A stretch of 64,000 nucleotides of DNA from an uncultured Bacteroidaceae bacterium (lineage in GTDB: Bacteria; Bacteroidota; Bacteroidia; Bacteroidales; Bacteroidaceae). Every line of letters starts with the position of its first letter. Within the stretch, counting starts at the first letter, position 1. Of the stretch, positions 54,338 to 62,563 are shown piece after piece. The stretch spans positions 1 through 64,000 of the forward strand of contig CAJGDP010000004.1 of NCBI GenBank assembly GCA_904502235.1, given 5' to 3'. A model generated the notes under the pieces. The model was not told where the DNA came from. It was given only the letters and a program-made list of their open reading frames with translations, and ran no database searches. The position numbers and the translations under genes are program-made.

Positions 54338-57300
54338 ATGTATATGCGACAATTCATGCAATTATTGATGGCACTGACCATTTTTGTGCCATCGGCTGTT
54401 ACGGCATCAGATTCGATGACGGGCGGTAATTCGACAAGCGACCCGGTGAAGACTGTGGCTGTTGCAGATGAGGTGCGTACAATCAGCGGTACCGTATACG
54501 ACGCCGCAACAAACCAGCCTATGGCGGGTGTGCGTGTCCAGGCTACCGGACATACCAAAATCACTGCAATGACCAATGCGGAGGGAAAGTACAGCATCGG
54601 AGTACCCGAATATGTTACTCTGTTGACATTCACTACAACCGATTATCTGTTGGTACAGCGTCCCATCGGCGACAGAGAAATTCTTAATGTACGCCTCTAT
54701 CCCGATAATTTCAAGAAGAATTACGATGAGGATGTGGTCATAACCTCGGAGCGTGGTTTCAAGGACATTGATTCAAAATCAATAACAATAGATTCTGATA
54801 TCCAGAAGTTGCTTGGTGCCGATGTCCGTTCGGTAACACGTTCAGGAACAATGGGAGTGGGTACAGCAATGTTCATCCGCGGTATCAACACTTTGAATGC
54901 CAATACTCAGCCATTGTTTGTGGTTGACGGTGTAATATGGGATGCACAGGAGAACAATGAAACCATTCACATGGGTGCTTATAATAACGTTCTTTCTGCT
55001 ATAGATGCTGCTGATATACGCGAGGTGAAGGTTCTCAAGAATGCTGCCGCTATCTATGGTGCGAGAGCTGCCAATGGTGTGGTTATTATCAACACCAAGC
55101 GCGGTGAGAGTATGGCAACAAAGATTACTGCCGATATATTCGCTAATGTAACTCTTGAGCCACAGGGATACAGACTGATGGATGCAGAAGAGTATCGTAT
55201 CTATGCCAATGATATGGTTTCCACAATGGATATCACTCCTGCTCATAACAGCTTGGAGTTCCTTCGTTCCGATGAGGACTTCCTCTATTACGACAAGTAT
55301 CATAACAATACCGATTGGGGAAGCCTTGTTCATCGCGAAGCATTTACACAGAACTACAAGATTAATGTAGAGGGTGGTGATGAGATTGCCATGTATAACT
55401 TCTCATTCGGATACACTTTGGGTGATAGCCCTTTGAAGAGTAACTCGTTCAATCGTTTGAATGTGCGTCTTAACTCTGATATCATTCTGGCAAAGTGCCT
55501 TAAGACACGTATCGACATCTCTTATGCCCGTATCGCACGCGATGTATTGGATGACGGTTTCCGTGAGAACACCACAGCTTTGCCACTTACATCAATCGGC
55601 GCATTGGCAGATTTGAAATCTCCGTTCTTGAGTGAATACCGTTACACAGGAACCGGTTTGAGAAGTAATGTTCTAGACAACGCTGATACCTATGCTTTTG
55701 AGGTAGCAAAGGCTGCCGGTATTGAGACACCGAACAACTCTCTCTATAACCCTATGGCAATCATATCAAAGGGTACAGGTTCGCAGAAGAACGAGATGGA
55801 CTATAACAATATGGGTATTACCATCGCTCCTGAGCTAAAGCTCGGTGACTTTACAATTACCGAAACTTTCAACTATACTTTGCACCGTGTGAGCGAAAAG
55901 TACTTCTTGCCTTATTCGACACCTGCCGATCAGCCCAGATATCACTTCTTCTCTGAAAAATTCAATACTCAGTTGGGTAATTACGTGGCATCGTCTTTCG
56001 GTAAGGAAATTGCGATAACAAGCGATACACGTGTGGATTGGGGAAAGGTTTTCGGTGCTCATAGTGTAAATGCATTCGGTGGTTTCCGTTTCACAAGCTT
56101 CAACTTCGACTCAAGTACATTGAGTGCTCCAAATACAGGTAACGACTACAGCTTTGATGTTGCGGGTAACGAGGATACTGCAAATGAGGGAGACAACAAC
56201 GTATGGAAGAATATCTCGTGGTATCTGTCGGCCGACTACTCTTTTAGAACAAAGTACTTCCTGCAGATTGCCGCTTCGTTGGAGGCTTCTTCACGCTTTG
56301 GTGTGAATGCTGACGGTGCATTGAAGATGTGTGGCGTGTCATGGGGATTCTTCCCATCGGTACAGGCCGGCTGGCTCGTTTCATCTGAATCATGGTTCAA
56401 TGTAAAACCTGTCAACTTCCTTAAGTTGCGTGCCGGATTCGATATTACCGGTAACGATGCTATAGATTACTTCGCTGCACGTAGTTATATGCAGGCTGTA
56501 AAATACAACGACAAGTACATGGGACTTCAGTTCGGAAACATGGAGAACGACGGTGTTAAATGGGAAAGCACATCACGCTTTAACGTAGGTTTGGATGCCA
56601 TGCTTTTCGATAACCGTCTGGGATTGTCGTTCGATTGGTATAGCTCAAGAACAAAGGACTTGCTTGTACAGAAGACAAATCCATATATCTCGGGTATGGG
56701 TACATACTGGGGTAATGGCGGTGAATTGAAGAATATGGGTCTTGAGGCTACATTGAATGCAAAACTTATCAATGCACGCAATTTCCAGTGGGAATTGGGC
56801 TTCTCACTCGGTCATTACGAGAACGAGGTGGTTTCATTGGATGAAGACTCATACATCGCATCGGTATACGGTGGCGAGGTTGCTACAATGGTAGGTCATC
56901 CGGTGGGTGTATTCTGGGGATACAAGACCGATGGCGTAATCTCAAGCCAGAAGGAGATTGACGAAATGGGAGACAATGCTCTCTATCAGCTCGATGCTAC
57001 AAAGACACGTCAGTATTTCAAACCGGGTGATGTGAGATTCGTAAACATTGCAGGTGAAGATGGACTCATCGACGAGAATGACAAGACTATCATCGGTGAT
57101 CCTAATCCCGACCTTTATGGTAACATCTTCACAACTCTTTCATACAAAGGTCTGAAACTCGATGTAGGTTTCAACTACTCATTGGGTAACGATATCTACA
57201 ACTATCATCGCAGACAGTTGGAGAGCGGTTCAGGTTTCTACAATCAGACAAAGGAAATGCTTAACCGTTGGAGTTTCGACGGACAGGTAACAGAGATTCC

Positions 57301-57595
57301 TGTAATTGCCTATGGCGACCCCACAGGTAACTCACGTTTCTCGGACCGTTGGATTGAGGATGGTTCATACTTGAGACTGAAGACTGTTAAACTTTCATAC
57401 GATATTCCTGTATCGGCAAGCTGGTTGCAGGGATTGTCGGTGTGGTGCGCTGCAGAAAACTTGTATACATTGACCAAATACAAGGGTAACGATCCTGAAT
57501 TCTCGGTAAACAACAGAGTCTTGTATCAGGGTATCGATGCCGGCTTGTTGCCACAATCGCGCAGTTTCCATCTCGGTGTAAAGGTTAATCTCTAA
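54338..57595 (+). CDS. SusC/RagA-type TonB-dependent transporter, module 2
   Basis: This 1085-residue transporter has a signal peptide (MYMRQFMQLLMALTIFVPSA), a short Ser/Thr-rich linker, a carboxypeptidase-like domain (TISGTVYDAATNQPMAGVRV), a plug (FIRGINTLNANTQPLFVVDG, VLKNAAAIYGARAANGVVI) and a barrel ending SFHLGVKVNL. The start at 54338 gives a normal signal sequence; an in-frame ATG at 54308 would add ten charged residues and overlap the FAS1 stop. It is clearly divergent from the module 1 SusC, so the two modules are not a recent duplication. It pairs with the SusD gene 44 bases downstream. Confidence 0.94.
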   Translation: MYMRQFMQLLMALTIFVPSAVTASDSMTGGNSTSDPVKTVAVADEVRTISGTVYDAATNQPMAGVRVQATGHTKITAMTNAEGKYSIGVPEYVTLLTFTTTDYLLVQRPIGDREILNVRLYPDNFKKNYDEDVVITSERGFKDIDSKSITIDSDIQKLLGADVRSVTRSGTMGVGTAMFIRGINTLNANTQPLFVVDGVIWDAQENNETIHMGAYNNVLSAIDAADIREVKVLKNAAAIYGARAANGVVIINTKRGESMATKITADIFANVTLEPQGYRLMDAEEYRIYANDMVSTMDITPAHNSLEFLRSDEDFLYYDKYHNNTDWGSLVHREAFTQNYKINVEGGDEIAMYNFSFGYTLGDSPLKSNSFNRLNVRLNSDIILAKCLKTRIDISYARIARDVLDDGFRENTTALPLTSIGALADLKSPFLSEYRYTGTGLRSNVLDNADTYAFEVAKAAGIETPNNSLYNPMAIISKGTGSQKNEMDYNNMGITIAPELKLGDFTITETFNYTLHRVSEKYFLPYSTPADQPRYHFFSEKFNTQLGNYVASSFGKEIAITSDTRVDWGKVFGAHSVNAFGGFRFTSFNFDSSTLSAPNTGNDYSFDVAGNEDTANEGDNNVWKNISWYLSADYSFRTKYFLQIAASLEASSRFGVNADGALKMCGVSWGFFPSVQAGWLVSSESWFNVKPVNFLKLRAGFDITGNDAIDYFAARSYMQAVKYNDKYMGLQFGNMENDGVKWESTSRFNVGLDAMLFDNRLGLSFDWYSSRTKDLLVQKTNPYISGMGTYWGNGGELKNMGLEATLNAKLINARNFQWELGFSLGHYENEVVSLDEDSYIASVYGGEVATMVGHPVGVFWGYKTDGVISSQKEIDEMGDNALYQLDATKTRQYFKPGDVRFVNIAGEDGLIDENDKTIIGDPNPDLYGNIFTTLSYKGLKLDVGFNYSLGNDIYNYHRRQLESGSGFYNQTKEMLNRWSFDGQVTEIPVIAYGDPTGNSRFSDRWIEDGSYLRLKTVKLSYDIPVSASWLQGLSVWCAAENLYTLTKYKGNDPEFSVNNRVLYQGIDAGLLPQSRSFHLGVKVNL

Positions 57596-57639
57596 TGAAT
57601 GATGCTTTTGCTTGGCAAAAGAGTAAATAATATAAAACA

Positions 57640-59637
57640 ATGAAAAAGAATCTTATTTATACTGTTGCATTCCTGTTGTGCGGGTCGTTTCTTTTCGGCT
57701 CTTGCCAGGATATGCTGAACGTCGATTCCGACCGTGTTGAATATGATTATGAGGGTTGGGTTCCAAGTGACTCCGTATATTCTGTTTTGGGTATTCTTAA
57801 GGCTGTGCAGGGAATTACCGACCGTCATATCATTCTTAACGAATTGAGAGCCGACCTTGTTACCGTAAATCCTACAAAGGCGATTGTGGATGTGCAGGAG
57901 ATTTACAACTCCGACTATTCGAATCTGCTTACCAACAAGTATCTCGATGTCAAGGATTATTATACAATCATAAACAATTGTAACATATTCCTCGACCGTG
58001 TTGATACTACACTTGTAAAGAACGGTAAGAAATATATGATGAACGAGTATGTTGCAGTAAAGAGTATGCGTGCATGGACATATCTGCAGCTTGCTATAAA
58101 CCACAACGAAATACCTTTCTTTACAGAACCTGTTACAATGCACAGCGTTGCCGAGGAGATGCTATCACGTCCCAAGTTATCGCGTAACGAGGTCCTTGAC
58201 AAACTGATTGCGGATATTCTCCCATACGAGAATCCTTTGGCATTCCCTATGCCTGTATGGAGCAGTGATAATTCTACTGCTTTGGGAGTCGCTCCTGAAA
58301 AACTGTTTGTTCCTATCCGTATGTTGCTCGGTGAGATGTATCTCTGGAAGGGCGACTACAAGAATGCAGCAAAGTTCTACTATGCTCAGATAACAGGAGC
58401 AAATTCAGTTCATGGTAATGCCACCAACTACAACGGTAAGCAGTATTCCGATTTTGAAAATGTAGTTTCCCGTTCCGGTGAAGGAAAAAATGGAAAGACC
58501 TCGGTAAGCAATAACTATTCAAAGTTGTTTACAGGAGAGTCGAACGGTTTGCTCACACTAGCCCAGTTTGCCGCAAATGAGAAGAATGGTACAGTTTCGG
58601 AACTCGCAACCATATTCTCACCTGTTGGCGAAATCGGTACAGCTCAGGTTTATGCAGCTCCGGGATTTGTATCACTTGCCGGTTTGCAGACATATTGCAA
58701 TGAGATAGAGGGTGCTGAGACCGAATACGGTGATTTGTATGATTATCCGGGCGATTTGCGTATAAGAGCAACAACCTATTCACAGACAGCCAAAGACCAG
58801 TACGATACAGAATACAGTAATATTATTGCCAAGTTCAATATCGGTGAACTTAAACTGAACGAAGATGTTGAGGGATACTACGACGGTAGCGGTGCTGCGA
58901 CAGATTACGTTGAACTTGTAATGTTGCAACGTGCAGAACTTGCTTACTTGCGTTTTGCCGAGGCTCTGTTGGGATTGGATAACCTTGGCTACGAAGGTGC
59001 AATGGAGACTTCTATGGCAACTTTGAAAGATGGTCTCAAGACAATCTACAAGCTAGTGCAGAACCCTGTGTATGAGGATACAGTAAGACTTGACGAGAAA
59101 GGTGATACAGTATTCTATAGAGATATGAAGGAGGAAGTAATGAAACCTCAGATAGATACATACCTCAAAGAGTATGATGATATTCTTACTTTCAACTTCG
59201 ATATGGATGCCTTTGAGGACAATGTCGGAATCCATTCACGTGGTGCCGGTGTCTCTGAAGAAAATATGTATTATGCTCTTGATACATTGTGTATCGCTCG
59301 CTATTTGGGTAGGACTGAACGTAATTCCGACGGTATCGACGTTATTATGCCCGGTACAACATTTACATATCAGGACTCTTTGAACTATATGAGAGACCTT
59401 GTCCTTGACGAACTTGCGCTTGAATTCTCATGGGAGGGATTCCGTTTCGGAGACCTTGTACGTTTCGCACAGGCTATGAACGACAAGGATGTTCTTGCAA
59501 AACGTATTGCCGGTCGTGAGAAGGAGAACGGTACAACTTACAGAAGTGTATCATACGATATGGACCTTGGCATCTACAACAAGATGCTTGATGAGAACAA
59601 CTGGTACATACCGTTGCCCGATACTGTTAAGAAATAA
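57640..59637 (+). CDS. SusD/RagB-type surface lipoprotein, module 2
   Basis: This 665-residue SusD-family lipoprotein has lipobox LFGSC (Cys22) and the QDMLNVDSDRV start. Helical segments include NEYVAVKSMRAWTYLQLAIN and IRMLLGEMYLWKGDYKNAA, and the C-terminal signature is LDELALEFSWEGFRFGDLVR. It is longer than the module 1 SusD (580), with an extra region around residues 280-400 that may shape a different ligand site. It is the last gene of the operon and is followed by a strong terminator. Confidence 0.94.
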   Translation: MKKNLIYTVAFLLCGSFLFGSCQDMLNVDSDRVEYDYEGWVPSDSVYSVLGILKAVQGITDRHIILNELRADLVTVNPTKAIVDVQEIYNSDYSNLLTNKYLDVKDYYTIINNCNIFLDRVDTTLVKNGKKYMMNEYVAVKSMRAWTYLQLAINHNEIPFFTEPVTMHSVAEEMLSRPKLSRNEVLDKLIADILPYENPLAFPMPVWSSDNSTALGVAPEKLFVPIRMLLGEMYLWKGDYKNAAKFYYAQITGANSVHGNATNYNGKQYSDFENVVSRSGEGKNGKTSVSNNYSKLFTGESNGLLTLAQFAANEKNGTVSELATIFSPVGEIGTAQVYAAPGFVSLAGLQTYCNEIEGAETEYGDLYDYPGDLRIRATTYSQTAKDQYDTEYSNIIAKFNIGELKLNEDVEGYYDGSGAATDYVELVMLQRAELAYLRFAEALLGLDNLGYEGAMETSMATLKDGLKTIYKLVQNPVYEDTVRLDEKGDTVFYRDMKEEVMKPQIDTYLKEYDDILTFNFDMDAFEDNVGIHSRGAGVSEENMYYALDTLCIARYLGRTERNSDGIDVIMPGTTFTYQDSLNYMRDLVLDELALEFSWEGFRFGDLVRFAQAMNDKDVLAKRIAGREKENGTTYRSVSYDMDLGIYNKMLDENNWYIPLPDTVKK

Positions 59638-59648
59638 TAAATAAGCAT

Positions 59649-59688
59649 AAAAAAATGGGGAAAATGTTGAATTTTCCTCATTTTTTTA
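59649..59688 (+). terminator. Terminator of the FAS1/SusCD operon
   Basis: A 17-bp stem with one G-T pair (59649-59665 with 59671-59687) and a five-base loop; the right arm ends in seven T. It begins 12 bases after the last SusD stop. Confidence 0.9.
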
Positions 59689-59696
59689 TAGTTTTG
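59666..59696 (+). promoter_or_regulatory. Putative rubredoxin promoter inside the terminator
   Basis: TAGTTTTG (59689-59696) is a perfect -7 match directly after the terminator T-run; GTTG in the hairpin loop (59666-59669) matches three of four -33 bases at 19-base spacing. The leader before the rubredoxin ATG would be about 40 bases. Confidence 0.5.
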
Positions 59697-59742
59697 TGAA
59701 CAAACAGATAATAAAGATGTTTAATAAATAAAAGAGCTTGTT

Positions 59743-59904
59743 ATGAAGAAATATATTTGTACAGTATGTGAATGGGTTTATGACCCCGAGATTGGTGATC
59801 CTGAACAGGGTATCGAACCAGGAGTTGCATTTGAGAACCTACCCGAAGATTGGGTGTGTCCCCTCTGCAGCGTAGGCAAGGATGAATTCGAAGAATTGAA
59901 TTGA
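59743..59904 (+). CDS. Rubredoxin
   Basis: This is a complete 53-residue rubredoxin, starting [19 protein letters not shown] and containing [16 protein letters not shown]. The iron ligands are C6, C9, C39 and C42 in two CxxC knuckles. It is a cytoplasmic one-electron carrier, used in anaerobes mainly for oxidative-stress reductases such as rubrerythrin or superoxide reductase, neither of which is in the window. It is transcribed alone between two terminators and is too short for a length-filtered search. Confidence 0.95.
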   Translation: MKKYICTVCEWVYDPEIGDPEQGIEPGVAFENLPEDWVCPLCSVGKDEFEELN

Positions 59905-59911
59905 TTATGAT

Positions 59912-59946
59912 AAAAATCCAGACATTGCAAAATGTCTGGATTTTTT
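59912..59946. terminator. Bidirectional terminator between rubredoxin and ygiQ-like gene
   Basis: A perfect 15-bp stem (59912-59926 with 59931-59945) with a GCAA tetraloop; T-runs flank it on both strands. It starts eight bases after the rubredoxin stop and ends just before the convergent gene's stop. Confidence 0.9.
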
Positions 59947-59947
59947 G

Positions 59948-61804
59948 TTATAGTCCCAATTTCTTTATAAGGTCGAACCTGCCGGCTTTACGCAGAATCT
60001 GCGCCAGACGTTTTCGTTCTTCGGGTTTGTACCAGAAGAAGAAACTGCGTTGGGCTTCCTTGTCCTTCATGCTGCGTGCCACATAAACATTCTTGCCCGT
60101 TTCGGGATTGATACCGGTGTAGTACATTTCTGTTGACATGGTCATTGGTGTGGGGGTGAAATCCTGAACCTGCTCCAAATGGAAATTGAGCTGTCTGGTC
60201 TCTGCCGCCAATTCTGCCATGCTTTCGAGCGTGCTACCGGGGTGGCTGCTTATAAAGTAGGGTATAATCTGTTGTTTGAGATTCTTCTTGGCATTTATCT
60301 TGTCGAAGATGCGCTTGAATTCGTGGAACTGCTTGAATGAGGGCTTACGCATCAGCGACAACACCTCGTCGTTGGTATGTTCGGGAGCAACTTTCAGTCT
60401 GCCACTCACATGTCGGCTTATAAGTTCCTCGGTGTAGCGTTCTGTAGCCGCATCACACTCCTTGTCTCCGGTCTTGTGCAGCAACAGGTCGTAGCGTACT
60501 CCGCTGCCAATGAAACTCTTTTTTATTCCGGGCAGAGCATCCACCTTCTTGTAAAGGTCGAGCAAAGGTTGATGGTTGATATTCAGGTTCGGACAAACTT
60601 TTGGCTGTATGCACGACGGACGCGAACATTTAGCGCATAGTTCGCTTCTCTTTCCGCACATCATATACATGTTTGCCGACGGTCCGCCAAGGTCGCTGAG
60701 ATAGCCCTTGAAGTCCTCCATCTTTGATATCTCCTTTATCTCGCGCAGTATACTCTCCTCGCTCCTGTTAACTATGAACTTGCCTTGATGTGCCGAGATG
60801 GTGCAGAAGGCACAACCTCCAAAGCATCCTCGGTGTATGTTTACCGAGTGCTTAATCATATCGTATGCAGGGATTCTCTTGCCTTTATACTTGGGATGTG
60901 GCAAACGGGTGTATGGAAGGTCGAAGCTGTGGTCGAGCTGCTCTGTTGTCATGGTCGGGAACGGCGGGTTTATAACCACAACGCCCTCTTCGGTTTCCTG
61001 TAGAAGACGCTTCGCATTTACTCTGTTCGACTCTTTCTCTATGGCAAGAAAATTTGCAGCCTGTTTTGCCTTATCTTTGAGACACTCTGCATGTGGTGCA
61101 AGCAGTTTATCGCTCTCTGTGTCGACAGTAATATCCTTCTTGTTTGCTATATAACCTGTCTGTCTTATATCCTTGGTGATATCCCTGGCTTCCTTGGCAG
61201 TGATGTATTCGGCACCAGTTTCAGCAAGTCTCTCGTTCATTGCCTTTACAAGTGCGAGCATAGGCTGTTCTCCCATGCCATATACAAGAACATCTGCCTT
61301 GCTGTCAACAAGGATGCTCTTTTTAAGACAGTCCTGCCAATAGTCGTAATGTGTGAAACGGCGCATGGATGCCTCTATACCACCGATGACTACCGCCGAA
61401 TCGGGGAAGAGTTCTTTAAGAATGTTCGAATACACGGTTGTCGCATATTCGGGACGCATGCTATGTCTGCCGTCGGGCGAATAGGCATCTTCGCTGCGGA
61501 ATCGTTTGGCTGCCGTATATTTGTTAACCATGGAGTCCATGCATCCTGCCGATATTCCAAAGAAGAGTCTGGGGCGTCCCATCTTCTTGAAATCGCGCAG
61601 GTCGTCCTGCCAGTTGGGCTGTGGAACAATGGCTACACGCAGACCTTCTGCTTCGAGCAGTCTGCCTATAACTGCCGCACCGAAGGATGGGTGGTCCACA
61701 TAGGCATCACCGCTGAACATTACTACGTCCAGTTCGCTCCAACCACGTAACTCGGCCTCCTTGAGTGTCGTGGGTAGCCAGTCGGTGAGTTTTCTATTCT
61801 GCAT
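59948..61804 (-). CDS. YgiQ-family (UPF0313) radical SAM protein
   Basis: This 618-residue protein is a radical SAM enzyme of the YgiQ/UPF0313 family. The N-terminal part (DVVMFSGDAYVDHPSFGAA, FFGISAGCMDSMVNKYT) is a cobalamin-domain-like fold of the family. The cluster site is C327, C331, C334 in GCFGGCAFC, and the barrel continues to LKVAPEHTNDEVLSLM. The reaction is unknown. ATG 61804 (MQNRKLTDWLP) is the usual family start; an ATG 18 codons upstream is also in frame. The start overlaps the preceding small gene's end by 11 bases. Confidence 0.93.
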   Translation of the reverse strand: MQNRKLTDWLPTTLKEAELRGWSELDVVMFSGDAYVDHPSFGAAVIGRLLEAEGLRVAIVPQPNWQDDLRDFKKMGRPRLFFGISAGCMDSMVNKYTAAKRFRSEDAYSPDGRHSMRPEYATTVYSNILKELFPDSAVVIGGIEASMRRFTHYDYWQDCLKKSILVDSKADVLVYGMGEQPMLALVKAMNERLAETGAEYITAKEARDITKDIRQTGYIANKKDITVDTESDKLLAPHAECLKDKAKQAANFLAIEKESNRVNAKRLLQETEEGVVVINPPFPTMTTEQLDHSFDLPYTRLPHPKYKGKRIPAYDMIKHSVNIHRGCFGGCAFCTISAHQGKFIVNRSEESILREIKEISKMEDFKGYLSDLGGPSANMYMMCGKRSELCAKCSRPSCIQPKVCPNLNINHQPLLDLYKKVDALPGIKKSFIGSGVRYDLLLHKTGDKECDAATERYTEELISRHVSGRLKVAPEHTNDEVLSLMRKPSFKQFHEFKRIFDKINAKKNLKQQIIPYFISSHPGSTLESMAELAAETRQLNFHLEQVQDFTPTPMTMSTEMYYTGINPETGKNVYVARSMKDKEAQRSFFFWYKPEERKRLAQILRKAGRFDLIKKLGL

Positions 61805-62111
61805 CTTCGCTCTTCTCGCTCTCTTGTGATACCAGCCATTCGTTGTAGCATTTGGCAAGGTTGTTCAAACCTAGGGCCTTCATGTCTTCGTGGTAGAGGA
61901 CAAGGCACAGTTCGAGCAGTTCCTTTGATGCCATGGTCTGTGAGGCTATGAGTGAACGTACTGTCAAACGCAGCTTGTTCAAAGAGTCCTCGTCGATGAT
62001 GCCGGCACTGTTGGCAATCCTGTCGAGCAATGAATATCTTCTTATAATCTGTAACTGTACTTCGGTAACTTCTATTGTACGTGTTCCCGATGCGTTTGCA
62101 TTGATTTTCAT
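61794..62111 (-). CDS. Small conserved-looking protein of unknown function
   Basis: This 105-residue protein starts MKINANASGTRTIEVTEVQL and is predicted largely helical (LLDRIANSAGIIDEDSLNKL, ELLELCLVLYHEDMKAL), with an acidic C-terminus. It has no signal peptide, membrane helix or metal motif. I do not recognise a family. A longer frame opens at 62243, but it would run through the upstream tsaE gene; ATG 62111 lies 17 bases after the tsaE stop and gives sensible composition. It overlaps the YgiQ-like start by 11 bases, so it belongs to the porX-tsaE operon. Confidence 0.7.
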   Translation of the reverse strand: MKINANASGTRTIEVTEVQLQIIRRYSLLDRIANSAGIIDEDSLNKLRLTVRSLIASQTMASKELLELCLVLYHEDMKALGLNNLAKCYNEWLVSQESEKSEDAE

Positions 62112-62128
62112 ATCTGTGGTTTTATTGG

Positions 62129-62557
62129 TTATTTCCTTGTGATTGTTATTGTGCGTGTGCCGTCGTTCTCCTCTTCTATGTCTACACGTATGCACTCTTC
62201 GGGCAGCAATTCCTCTATGAGCTCGGGCCATTCCATGAAACATATGGCATCGCTGTAGAGATACTCCTCGTATCCCATGTTGTATACCTCTTCCAAAGAC
62301 TTTATTCTATAGAAATCGAAATGATATATGGTGTTCATTTCTCTGTCTTCGTATTCATTCACTATGGCGAATGTGGGAGAGTTTATGGTATCTTCAACTC
62401 CCATCTCTTCGCATATGCTTTTTATGAGTGTGGTCTTGCCGGCTCCCATTTTGCCATAGAAAGCAAATATGCGTCCGCCATTCATCTGCTGTACGAATTC
62501 GCGTGCTGCAATAGGGTACTCCTCTATGCCGTTTACCTTTATTGTATATTTTCCCAT
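62129..62557 (-). CDS. tsaE: tRNA N6-threonylcarbamoyladenosine ATPase TsaE
   Basis: The 142-residue protein has the Walker A motif YGKMGAGKTTLIK near residue 34, SPTFAIVNEY (switch region) and HFDFYRI, the standard TsaE pattern. With TsaB, TsaC and TsaD it makes the t6A modification at position 37 of tRNAs reading ANN codons. The start MGKYTIKVNG is six bases after the porX stop, so it is co-transcribed with porX. Confidence 0.95.
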   Translation of the reverse strand: MGKYTIKVNGIEEYPIAAREFVQQMNGGRIFAFYGKMGAGKTTLIKSICEEMGVEDTINSPTFAIVNEYEDREMNTIYHFDFYRIKSLEEVYNMGYEEYLYSDAICFMEWPELIEELLPEECIRVDIEEENDGTRTITITRK

Positions 62558-62563
62558 AATATG

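Noticed and set aside
62112..62243. Longer start for the small protein after tsaE
   Set aside because: The added 44 residues are Arg/His-rich and read through tsaE in another frame.
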